Shown here piece after piece: positions 34,539-43,019 of a DNA stretch of 64,000 nt. The notes beneath the pieces were generated by a model. That model did not search any database and was not told where the DNA came from. It worked only from the letters and a program-made list of their open reading frames with translations. Numbering within the stretch: position 1 is the stretch's first letter; each line of letters starts with the position of its first letter. Source of the DNA: Pseudomonadota bacterium. GTDB taxonomy: Bacteria; Pseudomonadota; Gammaproteobacteria; Burkholderiales; Chitinibacteraceae. The translations under genes and the position numbers were made by a program. The stretch is taken from positions 1-64,000 of the forward strand of contig JAGTRM010000023.1 of NCBI GenBank assembly GCA_018261735.1, given 5' to 3'.

Positions 34539-36491
34539 ATGGAACACACGATTCGTATGATTGATTTCAAGAAGGACTGGACATCGCTCGGTCTTCCCGC
34601 GCATGTCATTGAGGTGCTCAGTGCTGCACCTGCCCTGTATGTGGCGGAAACACGCGAAGATCTTTTCAACTGGGCGCTTGGTCGTGAGGCTGGCGCCACG
34701 GACTGGAACCATAGCAACCGGGAAGACAAGGGCGAGTATGAAACCACCTTTGATGTTCCCGGGCATGGCCCGATTGTCGAGGCCGTGGTCACCAAGGCCC
34801 GCAATGGCCTGGTGGTGAATTTCCCCGACACGCGCATGCGCCGCCGCGATCCGGATGCTATGGTCATCGGCGATTCCCTGCCGACCGACAAGCCGACCTA
34901 CCTCGAGCGCTTTGGCGAGAAATTCGACAAGATGCGCCAGAAGACGCTGGATTGGCTCAAGACGCAGGAATTGGTCGTCGTACCGTTCTTTGCCGGCCCG
35001 GATGAGTTGGGGTACGGCGCGCTGCTGATCTGCCCGAAGCAGGCCAGCTTCTTTGCCGGCGCACTGGCCGATCTGCAGGGCATGATCCCGAACAGCGCGG
35101 TGCCGTCCAACTTCAAGCTCGATGGCGGCGTGCTGTTCATCGCCCCGCCGTTCCGCCATACCCATTACGACGGCAAGCAGATCGTGGTGCATGCGCGGAC
35201 CCAGACCCACCAGGAAATCTACGCCTACAACCTGTATCCGGGGCCCAGCGCCAAGAAGGGCGTGTACTCGATGCTGCTCGACATCGGCGAGCGCGAAGGC
35301 TGGACCACCAATCACTGCGCGGCTGTCGGCGTCGTCACACCTTACGACAACCAGCTCACCATCATGCACGAAGGTGCTTCCGGTGGCGGCAAGAGCGAGA
35401 TGACCGAGCATATCCACCGCATGGAAGATGGTCGCCTGCTCCTGGGCAAGAATGTGGTGACCGGCGAAGAGCGCACTTTGGTTCTGCCGGAAGGCTGTCA
35501 TCTGAACCCGATGGCGGACGATATGGCCTGTGCGCACCCGAATTTCAACGACGGCCAGACCAAGCTGAACGTCATGGATGCAGAGAACGGCTGGTTCGTG
35601 CGCGTTGACCATATCAAGGGCTACGGCACCGATCCGCATCTGGAGCGGCTGTGCATGAAGCCGACCCGCCCGCTGGTGTTCCTCAACCACTACATTATCC
35701 CGGGTGGCCAGTGCCTGCTGTGGGAGCACGCAGAGGATGCGCCGGGCAAGCCCTGCACCAATCCGCGCGTGATTATTCCACGCGACATGATCGACGGCAT
35801 CTCCACGGGCCCGGCAACGGTCAATATCCGCAGTTTCGGCGTGCGCTGCCCGCCCACCCACAAGGACAGCCAGCAGTACGGCATCGTCGGCATGCTGCAT
35901 ATCCTGTCGCCGGCGCTGGCCTGGTTGTGGCGTTTGGTTGCGCCGCGCGGCCATGCCAATCCGAGCATTCAGGATTCCAAGGGCATGCAATCGGAAGGCG
36001 TGGGCTCTTACTGGGCATTCTGTACCGGCCGTCGCGTCGACCAGGCCAACCTGCTGCTGCGCCAGATCGTTTCCAATACCGAAACCCGCCATGTGCTGAT
36101 CCCGAACCAGTATATCGGTGCCTGGCATGTCGGCTTCATGTCCGAGTGGATTGCGCGCGAATACCTGGCACGTCGTGGCAGCGCCCGCTTCAGCAAGGAG
36201 CAGCTGGTGGAGAGCCCGTGTTCCCTGCTCGGTTACGTACCACGCCAGATCATGGTGGAAGGCTCGATGATTCCGCCGGTGCTGTTGCATGTAAACAAGC
36301 AGTTTGAGGGTGGCGAGGAAGTGTTTGCGGAAGGTGCGCGGCAGTGGCGTGAGTTCTTCAAGCGTGAACTCAAGCCGTATCTCACCGAAGATCTGGACCC
36401 GCTGGGCCGCAAGATCATCGAGGCTTGCCTGAACGATGCGACGCAAGAAGACTACTGGAAGCTGATTCCGCATCAGATGTTCAAGAGCTGA
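34539..36491 (+). CDS. Large PEPCK-like P-loop protein of unknown function (DUF4914-like)
   Basis: A 650-residue soluble protein. It has a phosphate-binding loop GASGGGKS (279-286) and, about 40 residues later, MADDMACAHPNF (from 325) then AENGWFVRVD. This order parallels the kinase-1, DDE and following motifs of ATP-dependent phosphoenolpyruvate carboxykinase (GLSGTGKTT, GDDEHGW, EGGCYAK). Overall sequence is not that of PckA or PckG. From memory it fits the DUF4914 family; this is unverified. It is monocistronic with a strong terminator. ATG 34557 (MIDFKKDW) is an alternative start. The substrate is unknown; a nucleotide-dependent kinase or carboxykinase activity is only inferred. Confidence 0.6.
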   Translation: MEHTIRMIDFKKDWTSLGLPAHVIEVLSAAPALYVAETREDLFNWALGREAGATDWNHSNREDKGEYETTFDVPGHGPIVEAVVTKARNGLVVNFPDTRMRRRDPDAMVIGDSLPTDKPTYLERFGEKFDKMRQKTLDWLKTQELVVVPFFAGPDELGYGALLICPKQASFFAGALADLQGMIPNSAVPSNFKLDGGVLFIAPPFRHTHYDGKQIVVHARTQTHQEIYAYNLYPGPSAKKGVYSMLLDIGEREGWTTNHCAAVGVVTPYDNQLTIMHEGASGGGKSEMTEHIHRMEDGRLLLGKNVVTGEERTLVLPEGCHLNPMADDMACAHPNFNDGQTKLNVMDAENGWFVRVDHIKGYGTDPHLERLCMKPTRPLVFLNHYIIPGGQCLLWEHAEDAPGKPCTNPRVIIPRDMIDGISTGPATVNIRSFGVRCPPTHKDSQQYGIVGMLHILSPALAWLWRLVAPRGHANPSIQDSKGMQSEGVGSYWAFCTGRRVDQANLLLRQIVSNTETRHVLIPNQYIGAWHVGFMSEWIAREYLARRGSARFSKEQLVESPCSLLGYVPRQIMVEGSMIPPVLLHVNKQFEGGEEVFAEGARQWREFFKRELKPYLTEDLDPLGRKIIEACLNDATQEDYWKLIPHQMFKS

Positions 36492-36505
36492 GTAACACTT
36501 GGTAA

Positions 36506-36541
36506 TAAAAACGGGGGTGGCAGATGCCACCCCCGTTTTTA
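36506..36541. terminator. Bidirectional terminator between converging genes
   Basis: The stem AAAAACGGGGGTGGCA / TGCCACCCCCGTTTTT with a very short loop has A and T flanks on both sides, serving the PEPCK-like gene and the converging nitronate-monooxygenase-like gene. Confidence 0.92.
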
Positions 36542-36555
36542 TAGTGCTTCGGCAT

Positions 36556-37812
36556 TTATGCCTGTGTTTCTGGCAGCAAGATCTTGTTGTCGGTGCTGAA
36601 CTGGTAGTCCTTGAACACGTGTTCGGCGCTCAGGATCTGGTATTTGCCATCTTCCAGCTTGTACGAGGTGTCTTTCAGGCGGTAGGTGTAGTGCCCGCAG
36701 GTCCAGCAATCGAAATTGCGCATGTGCGTGCACAGACAGGTCTTTTCCATGACAGACACTTTCTTGGCATCAGGGTGCAGTTCGACCTGTTTGTTGTATG
36801 CCTCGATGTAGGAGCAATGGCCGTTGCCGTCGAGCAGATAGCCGTAAGCCTCGCAGTTCGGACGGATGCCGGAGCCGATGGCGGGACTCGATTTCAGCAT
36901 GCGCATCGGATAACCGGTGGGTGATACCGTGTTGACTTCAATATCCGATTCGGTGGCCTTGAAGTACTCCTGCATCACTTTTTCCGGCAAGCCACATTCA
37001 TGCGTCACGGTAAAGCGCGTGGCGACCTGCACCGCAGCAGCGCCTGCTTCCAGGAAGGCTGTGGCGTCCGAACCGGTAAAGATGCCGCCAGCCGGAATCA
37101 CCGGAATATTCAGGTGTTCATTGCGCAGGTATTGCAGCACTTCTAGTGTGATGGTGCGCAAATCATATTGCGCCCAGTCCTTGATGTCGAAGCCCAGGTG
37201 GCCGCCGGCCAGCGGACCTTCGACCACGATGAAGTCCGGTAGGCGGTTCAGGCGGGCATTTTTGCGCAGGAACAATTGCAGTGCGCGTACCGAGGAAATG
37301 ATGATGCCCAACTTTGCATCGCGGAAGCGCGGGTGGTCTTCCATCAGTGCAAACGAGCCCAGATGCAGGCCTGCGCTCAGGGTAATGCCGTCGATGCCGC
37401 CATCCAGCGCCGAGCACAGTCGGGTGCGCAGGGTTTCGCGCGGGGCGTTCATCGTCAGCTTTTCCATGCAGTTGATGAACACCATGCCGGGACCACGCTT
37501 GGCTTCCATGGTGCGCCCGACATGCAGGCGCGTGGCTTCGGCCAGCAGGCCCAGATCGAACTGCACTTCCGATTTGTCGGTATTGGCGACGTTGTATTTG
37601 TATTGTTTTTGTTTGTCTTTGACGAAGCTGGTTTTGAAGCGCCGATCGGAAACCGTGGGTACCATGGCATCGGAGATGTGTCCGACCCCGCCCAGCCGCG
37701 CCACTTCCAGCGCGAGTTCTGCGGTGGAGATATCCACCCCCATGCCGCCGATCATGATCGGCACCAGCTCCTGCTTGCCAAACTGAAGCCGGAAATCGTC
37801 CACTCGTTTCAT
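36556..37812 (-). CDS. Nitronate monooxygenase / 2-nitropropane dioxygenase-like flavoprotein
   Basis: A 418-residue TIM-barrel FMN protein: PIMIGGMGVDIS, GGIDGITLSAGLHLGS, FIVVEGPLAGGHLGFD, IPVIPAGGIFTGSDATAFLEAGAAAVQVATRF. A C-terminal extension of about 100 residues carries several Cys (CLCTHMRNFDCWTCGHYTY), unusual for simple nitronate monooxygenases and possibly metal- or disulfide-forming. GGAAGG precedes ATG 37812. The true substrate is uncertain; nitronate oxidation is the family activity. Confidence 0.8.
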   Translation of the reverse strand: MKRVDDFRLQFGKQELVPIMIGGMGVDISTAELALEVARLGGVGHISDAMVPTVSDRRFKTSFVKDKQKQYKYNVANTDKSEVQFDLGLLAEATRLHVGRTMEAKRGPGMVFINCMEKLTMNAPRETLRTRLCSALDGGIDGITLSAGLHLGSFALMEDHPRFRDAKLGIIISSVRALQLFLRKNARLNRLPDFIVVEGPLAGGHLGFDIKDWAQYDLRTITLEVLQYLRNEHLNIPVIPAGGIFTGSDATAFLEAGAAAVQVATRFTVTHECGLPEKVMQEYFKATESDIEVNTVSPTGYPMRMLKSSPAIGSGIRPNCEAYGYLLDGNGHCSYIEAYNKQVELHPDAKKVSVMEKTCLCTHMRNFDCWTCGHYTYRLKDTSYKLEDGKYQILSAEHVFKDYQFSTDNKILLPETQA

Positions 37813-37964
37813 TGCATTCCTTCCATAACCATCAATATTGGCAAGCGCACAGCCGATCGCCCCCGTGGAAAACGGGTATTCAGTCCAAGATGAGGGCGAA
37901 CCGGAGTGTACGCAAGAGCGAGGCAAATGAAAATTGCCATCAAGCCGTTGCACGCGCCTTAAAA

Positions 37965-37995
37965 TTTAAAAGGCCACTCGACTGAGTGGCCTCTA
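37965..37995 (-). terminator. Terminator after serA
   Basis: The stem AGGCCACTC / GAGTGGCCT with loop GACT lies on the minus strand just past the serA stop and is followed by TTTTAAATTTT. Confidence 0.8.
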
Positions 37996-38016
37996 TTGCC
38001 AGTAGGTGCAATTGTA

Positions 38017-39192
38017 TTACATACAGGCCGGAAGGATGCGAACAGAAATCACGCCATCGACGGCTTTGAGCTTGGCAACCAGATTGTCGGTCACCTCGCC
38101 GGACACGTCGATGATGTTGTAGGCCACATCGCCCTTGTTCTTGTTGAGCATGTCGTCAATGTTGAGACCGGAAGCGGCGACCAGTGTGGTGATGCTGCTG
38201 AGGACGTTCGGCACGTTCTTGTTGCTGAGCGTGATCCGGGTCTTGCCGGTTGGGGCCATCTCGCAAGTCGGGAAGTTCACCGAATTCTTGATGTTGCCGC
38301 GTTCCAGGTATTCGCGGATCTGGTCAACGGCCATTACTGCGCAGTTGTCTTCCGATTCCGGGGTAGAGGCACCGAGGTGGGGCACGCAAAGCACCTTGTC
38401 CACGCCGATCAATTCGTCTTCCGGCAGGTCGATCACGTAGCCGGCAATCTTGCCCGAGGCAATGGCCGCCTTGATCGCGGCATTGTCGACGAGGCCGTTG
38501 CGGCTGAAGTTCAGCAGGCGCGCGCCCTTCTTCATGCGGCCAATCCGTTCTTCGTTGAACAGGTTCTTGGTGTCCTTGTTCACCGGAACGTGAATGGTGA
38601 TGTAGTCGGATTCGGCGATCAGCGTATCCAGGCTCGGCGCCTTGATCACGTCATGCGACAGTTTCCAGGCGGCTTCCACACTGATGAACGGATCGAAGCC
38701 CATTACCTTCATGCCAAGCGCCGAGGCGGCGTTGCAGACCAGTACGCCAATCGCGCCCAGACCGATCACGCCGAGGGTCTTGCCCTGGATTTCCGGGCCG
38801 ACGAATTGCGATTTGCCTTTTTCGACCAGCGCCGGCACTTCGGCGCCTTTGCCCTTCAGGCTGTTGGTCCAGGTAATGCCTTCATGCAGGTTGCGGCTGG
38901 ACATCAGCAAGGACGCGATCACGATTTCCTTCACGCCGTTGGCATTCGCGCCCGGGGTGTTGAATACGACAATGCCGCGCTCGGTGCACTTGTCGAGCGG
39001 AATGTTGTTCACGCCGGCGCCGGCGCGGGCGATGGCTTTCACCGAGGCCGGGATGTCCATGCTGTGCATGTCGGCCGAGCGCAGCAGAATGCCGTCCGGG
39101 TTGACGATTTCAGTGGCCGATTCGTAGTCATCACGCGGCAGGCGGTCAAGTCCGCAAGCGGCGATCTTGTTCAGGGTCTGGATCTTGAACAT
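38017..39192 (-). CDS. serA: D-3-phosphoglycerate dehydrogenase
   Basis: A 391-residue NAD enzyme, first step of serine synthesis. It has GAGVNNIPLDKCTERGIVVFNTPGANANGVKE, the Rossmann loop GVIGLGAIGVLV, catalytic-region LLNFSRNGLVDN and CVPHLGASTPESEDN. The C-terminal ACT domain (from about 320) shows NVPNVLSSITTLVAASGLNI and gives serine feedback control. AAGGA lies before the ATG, directly after a terminator hairpin that ends the upstream serC transcript. Confidence 0.97.
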   Translation of the reverse strand: MFKIQTLNKIAACGLDRLPRDDYESATEIVNPDGILLRSADMHSMDIPASVKAIARAGAGVNNIPLDKCTERGIVVFNTPGANANGVKEIVIASLLMSSRNLHEGITWTNSLKGKGAEVPALVEKGKSQFVGPEIQGKTLGVIGLGAIGVLVCNAASALGMKVMGFDPFISVEAAWKLSHDVIKAPSLDTLIAESDYITIHVPVNKDTKNLFNEERIGRMKKGARLLNFSRNGLVDNAAIKAAIASGKIAGYVIDLPEDELIGVDKVLCVPHLGASTPESEDNCAVMAVDQIREYLERGNIKNSVNFPTCEMAPTGKTRITLSNKNVPNVLSSITTLVAASGLNIDDMLNKNKGDVAYNIIDVSGEVTDNLVAKLKAVDGVISVRILPACM

Positions 39193-39202
39193 GCTGTGTC
39201 CT

Positions 39203-39232
39203 TAAAAAAGCAGGTCGCCCGCGGGCGACCTG
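39203..39232 (-). terminator. Terminator between serC and serA
   Basis: The perfect 22-bp palindrome CAGGTCGCCC-GCGGGCGACCTG is followed on the minus strand by TTTTTT. The T run runs straight into the AAGGA ribosome site of serA. Confidence 0.85.
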
Positions 39233-39250
39233 TATGGCTAGTTAGATGAC

Positions 39251-40342
39251 TCAGGCGTTTTTCGCTTCGAATTCCTTCATGAAGGCGACCAGAGCCTTCA
39301 CGCCTTCGAGCGGCATTGCGTTGTAGATCGAAGCGCGCATGCCGCCAACCGAGCGGTGACCGGCCAGATTCACGAGGCCCAGCGCTTCAGCTTCCTTCAC
39401 GAACTTCTTGTTGATCGCATCGGCTGCGTCGGCATCGGTCACGCGGGTGATGAACGGAATGTTCATAAGCGAGCGCACGCTCTTTTCCACCGGGCTGTAG
39501 AAGAAGTTCGAGTTGTCGAGGAAGTTGTACAGCAGTTCAGCCTTTTCGGCGTTGTGCGCGAACAGGGTGTCGCGACCCATGTCTTTCACCCATTCCAGCA
39601 CCAGCTTCAGGATGTAGATCGCGTAGCAGGGCGGGGTGTTGTACATCGACTTGGCTTCGATGTGGGTGCGGAAGTCGAGCATGGTCGGCAAGCCGGCCGG
39701 AATGCGATCGACCATGTCCTTGCGGATGATGACCAGTGTCACGCCGGACGGGCCGAGGTTCTTTTGCGCACCGGCGTACAGCACGGCGAACTTGTTCACA
39801 TCCATCGGCTCGGACAGGATGCCCGACGAGGCATCGCCGATCAGCGGCACGTTGCCGACATCCGGAATCGAATGATACTGGGTACCTTCGATGGTGTTGT
39901 TGTTACAGATATGGAAGTAATCGGCATCCTTGTCAGCGCCAACGATTTCCGGCAGGTACGACCACTTCTTGTCTTTGGACGAACCGACGATGTTCACGGT
40001 GCCGAGCTTGCTCGCGGCTTCAACCGCCTTCTGTGCCCATTGGCCGGTCAGGGTGAAGTCGGCCTTCTTGTTGATGGTCATGAAGTTCAGCGGCAGCATG
40101 TGGAACTGGAAGCTGGCGCCGCCCTGCAAGAACAGCACATGGTAGTCGTCGGATACGCCCAGTACTTCGCGCACCAGCGCTTCTGCGCCATTGATGATCG
40201 CTTCGTACGGCTTGGACCGGTGCGACATTTCCATCACCGACTGGCCGGTGCCCTGGTAATCGAGCATCTCGGCGGCGGCTTTTTGCAGAACAACTTCCGG
40301 CAACATCGATGGGCCGGCGGAAAAATTGAAGACACGCTTCAT
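39251..40342 (-). CDS. serC: Phosphoserine aminotransferase
   Basis: A 363-residue PLP enzyme, second step of serine synthesis and also used in pyridoxine synthesis. It begins MKRVFNFSAGPSMLPEVVLQ, with MEMSHRSKPYE, FLQGGASFQFHMLPLN, DASSGILSEPMD and the PLP-lysine loop YAGAQKNLGPSG. ATG 40342 fits the family start. It precedes serA with a terminator between them. Confidence 0.97.
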   Translation of the reverse strand: MKRVFNFSAGPSMLPEVVLQKAAAEMLDYQGTGQSVMEMSHRSKPYEAIINGAEALVREVLGVSDDYHVLFLQGGASFQFHMLPLNFMTINKKADFTLTGQWAQKAVEAASKLGTVNIVGSSKDKKWSYLPEIVGADKDADYFHICNNNTIEGTQYHSIPDVGNVPLIGDASSGILSEPMDVNKFAVLYAGAQKNLGPSGVTLVIIRKDMVDRIPAGLPTMLDFRTHIEAKSMYNTPPCYAIYILKLVLEWVKDMGRDTLFAHNAEKAELLYNFLDNSNFFYSPVEKSVRSLMNIPFITRVTDADAADAINKKFVKEAEALGLVNLAGHRSVGGMRASIYNAMPLEGVKALVAFMKEFEAKNA

Positions 40343-40679
40343 TGCTACGCTCCTTACTTGAAAATCGGGTTGCGTACAGGCCGGGCAGGAAGGCTCGCGG
40401 TCTGTTGGAGTACTAGGGTAAACCGCACTAGGGTAAACCCCGATATCCGGGCTCAGCGAGCACGATACCAGATTGGCGCCCTTTTGGCCGCTGACGCATG
40501 TCATAAAAGCCACAAAATTATCTCCATGTACTTGACCCTTCCTGCGGTAAGAGGGCTTCTCAATGGGTTGAAGTACGACTGGGTAACAAGGTGTCAAGGT
40601 TGGTAAAACCTGTGAACTGCTTCGCAGGATGCTGCGTTGAATGCCTGTAGACTTTTTGACATCCAATGGGAGAACGAAA
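40343..40679. other. Gene-free region between serC and the glycine-zipper gene
   Basis: 337 bases between divergent genes. The only visible structure is a pair of tandem repeats at 40412-40439, listed separately. Confidence 0.5.
40412..40439. repeat. Two tandem copies of ACTAGGGTAAACC
   Basis: Exact 13-base copies at 40412-40424 and 40427-40439 with a 15-bp period, 70-97 bp before the serC start. The spacing (about one and a half helical turns) suits a protein-binding direct repeat. Confidence 0.5.
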
Positions 40680-41204
40680 ATGAAAACCTCGCTGATGATT
40701 GCTTCAACTCTGCTCCTGGCCGGTTTTGCCCAGGCCCGCGAATTCAACGATACCGCGCGTGTTCTCGAGGCCAGGCCGCACTATGAACAGGTCAGTGTGC
40801 CTTATGAGGAGTGCTGGAATGAAACCCGCCGGGTGACGCGCCCGCAAAATGACGGGCGGCGCGATTCGAATCTGGGCGGCGCCATCGTGGGCGGCGTGGT
40901 GGGGGGCTTGCTGGGCCATGGCATCGGCGGCGGGCACGGCAAGGATGTAGCCACCGCGGGTGGCGCGATTGCCGGCACCATCATCGGCAGCCGTATCCAG
41001 TCCCAGAATAGCGATAGATACCAGGATTACGATGAGGACGAACGCGTTGTGCAACGCTGCGCCCAGCGCGAACGTCGGGAAGATCGCCTGACTGGTTACG
41101 ATGTGACTTATGACTACAAAGGGGAAACCTACCACGCCCTTCTGCCGGAGAATCCGGGCCGGCGTTTGCCGGTGCGGGTGACCGTGGAGGTCACTCCGCG
41201 CTGA
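40680..41204 (+). CDS. Glycine-zipper (2TM) envelope protein
   Basis: A 174-residue exported protein with a signal peptide (TSLMIASTLLLAGFAQA). A central glycine-zipper hairpin of alternating GAIVGGVVGGLLGHGIGGG and GGAIAGTIIGS (about 65-105) forms two short membrane-spanning stretches as in Rickettsia 17-kDa antigen-type proteins. The rest is polar and charged, ending VRVTVEVTPR. GGGAGAA precedes the ATG. It is probably associated with the outer membrane; function unknown. Confidence 0.8.
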   Translation: MKTSLMIASTLLLAGFAQAREFNDTARVLEARPHYEQVSVPYEECWNETRRVTRPQNDGRRDSNLGGAIVGGVVGGLLGHGIGGGHGKDVATAGGAIAGTIIGSRIQSQNSDRYQDYDEDERVVQRCAQRERREDRLTGYDVTYDYKGETYHALLPENPGRRLPVRVTVEVTPR

Positions 41205-41303
41205 GACAAACGCGGCAGGCGCTGCACCGCAGCGCCTCTTGTCGGCTGTGGATGCGCGTACCCTAAAGTTCATGCCATTCTTGACGAATAAGCTATTAAT
41301 GCG

Positions 41304-41324
41304 ATGATTTTACGGAAAAATCAT
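41304..41324 (+). promoter_or_regulatory. Start-codon-sequestering hairpin before the small DRR-rich gene
   Basis: ATGATTTT (41304-41311) and AAAATCAT (41317-41324) are perfectly complementary. The second arm contains the first two bases of the ATG at 41323. In RNA the start codon would be paired in an AU-rich 8-bp stem, as in simple RNA thermometers. Confidence 0.4.
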
Positions 41325-41640
41325 GAAGCTTTTCCAGCTTTTCTCCAATGAGGAACGGACTGTCACCCCATCCCGTCCGGCCGCGCAGGTAACCGTGTTG
41401 CCGGGTGGCGTGGCAGGAACGCCTCCCGAGGCGCCGGCAGCCCCGGCCGACGCCCGCAGCCTTGCCGGTGCCGAGTGGGATGGCGTCGAGCGCAGAAGCA
41501 ACCCGGACCGGCGCAGCAGCGATCGCCGGCAACAGGGCCTCAAAGGCCTGCTCGATACCCGTACTGGGGACGACCGGCGGCATTATGGGCGCCGCTCCAC
41601 GGACCACCCGCCTGCAGGTCGCCTGAAGATCAAGGTTTGA
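41323..41640 (+). CDS. Small basic protein with DRR-type repeats, unknown function
   Basis: A 105-residue protein with no signal peptide, an Ala/Pro-rich middle and an Arg/Asp-rich C-terminal half (DGVERRSNPDRRSSDRR, then GDDRRHYGRRS). I do not recognise a named function. Similar GxERR/DRR repeats occur in scattered bacterial signalling and cytoskeletal proteins. The reading frame is supported by GC pattern and length, but the ribosome site is weak. The end overlaps the end of the converging SDR gene by 11 bp. Confidence 0.55.
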   Translation: MKLFQLFSNEERTVTPSRPAAQVTVLPGGVAGTPPEAPAAPADARSLAGAEWDGVERRSNPDRRSSDRRQQGLKGLLDTRTGDDRRHYGRRSTDHPPAGRLKIKV

Positions 41641-42406
41641 ACTGTCCGCCATTTACATCGAGAATCTGCCCTGTGATATAGCCCGAGCAGGCGTGCGAGG
41701 CGAAGAAAAGGAAGGCGGCGGCACAGTCCTGTGCGCTGCCGAGCCGGCCTAGCGGAATGCCCGAGGCAATGCCGGCTTTCACCTTGGCGCTCTTGTCGGC
41801 ATGGAACGCGGTATCAATGGTGCCCGGCGAGACCACGTTGAAACGAACGCCATCTTGCGAGTGGTAATCTACCCAGTTCTTCTGGATGTTGTGCAGTGCC
41901 GCCTTACCCACACCATAGAGACTGGCGCCGGGACCGCCACCGGTGTGGCCGGCGATCGAGCCGACGCCGATCACCGAGCTGGTCTGCCCGCTTGCTTGCG
42001 CCGCAGCTTTCAGGTGCGGCAGCGCGAACTTGGTCATCATCACCGCCGAGCGCACATTCAGATCCATCACCGCATCGAAGAAGGCATCGTCGATTTCCGG
42101 CAGCGGTTTGCGCGCAACCAGCCCGCCGGCGTTGTTGATCAGCACATCGACACCGCCAAAACGGGCGACGAATTCGCTGACCAGCTTCTCGCACTCCTCG
42201 GTCCGGCTCAAATCAGCGGCAAAGAATCCAGCCTCGCCGCCGTGGACATGCATGCCGGCTAGCAGATCCGCCAAGTTGTCCGGCGCACGCCGGCCGTTGA
42301 GGCCTACTTTAGCACCGCACTGAGCAAAGGCTTGCGCTGCGGCAAGACCGATACCCATGCTGGAGCCGGTGATCAGCACGCGTTTGCCTTTGAGGTCGTT
42401 GAACAT
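41630..42406 (-). CDS. SDR-family oxidoreductase
   Basis: A 258-residue classical short-chain dehydrogenase. It shows cofactor loop TGSSMGIGLAAA, NNAGG, catalytic Ser region GVGSIAGHTGG, active-site YGVGK (Y-x3-K) and the C-terminal GYITGQILDVNGGQF. Arg/Gly after the first strand (LNGRRAP) suggests NADP preference. The substrate is unknown and no neighbour points to one. Confidence 0.88.
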   Translation of the reverse strand: MFNDLKGKRVLITGSSMGIGLAAAQAFAQCGAKVGLNGRRAPDNLADLLAGMHVHGGEAGFFAADLSRTEECEKLVSEFVARFGGVDVLINNAGGLVARKPLPEIDDAFFDAVMDLNVRSAVMMTKFALPHLKAAAQASGQTSSVIGVGSIAGHTGGGPGASLYGVGKAALHNIQKNWVDYHSQDGVRFNVVSPGTIDTAFHADKSAKVKAGIASGIPLGRLGSAQDCAAAFLFFASHACSGYITGQILDVNGGQFKP

Positions 42407-42509
42407 GGGTTATCTCCTGTTGGGTGACTGAAAGGCGGGAGCTTATCAGTCACCCGTTCACAGTAAAATAAGCTTCCTTTGATTGTGAGCAGGTTCTGAG
42501 AGAACAATC

Positions 42510-43019
42510 GTGACGCCGGCCAAAACTTCCGAATCGTGCAAACGCAGCTTTCCACCGGTCGTGGATAGCCATACGCGCATCCTGATTCTGGGCAGCCTGC
42601 CTGGGGAAATTTCTCTGGCGCAGAGCCAGTACTATGCCAACCGGCACAACCGGTTCTGGGCTCTGATCGGCGCAGTCATTGGTGAAGATTTGCCGGCAAT
42701 GGCCTACCCGGATCGTCTGCAGACCTTGTTACGGCACCGGATCGGGGTGTGGGATGTGGTGGCCGAGGCCCGGCGCGACGGCAGTCTGGACAGCAATATC
42801 CGCAATCCGAGCAGCAATGATCTGCTTGGGCTTGCGCACGGTCTGCCGGAACTTGCGGTGATCGCGTTCAATGGCGCGACCGCCGCCCGGATCGGGCTCA
42901 AGCAACTCGGATCGGGAGCCGGGCGCTATCGAATCATCCGATTGCCTTCGTCGAGCCCGGCGCATACGCAGGCTTTCGCCGAAAAACTCGCGGCCTGGCA
43001 GGTGCTGGCTACTTGCTGA
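42510..43019 (+). CDS. DNA-deoxyinosine glycosylase (UDG superfamily, HDG type)
   Basis: A 169-residue repair enzyme related to Mug/UDG. It has RILILGSLPGEISLAQSQYYANRHNRFW, GVWDVVAEARRDGSLDSNI and a C-terminal LPSSSPAHT. These match the hypoxanthine-DNA glycosylase group that removes deaminated adenine. The stop abuts the stop of the converging rep gene in the palindrome TGATCA. Confidence 0.85.
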   Translation: MTPAKTSESCKRSFPPVVDSHTRILILGSLPGEISLAQSQYYANRHNRFWALIGAVIGEDLPAMAYPDRLQTLLRHRIGVWDVVAEARRDGSLDSNIRNPSSNDLLGLAHGLPELAVIAFNGATAARIGLKQLGSGAGRYRIIRLPSSSPAHTQAFAEKLAAWQVLATC

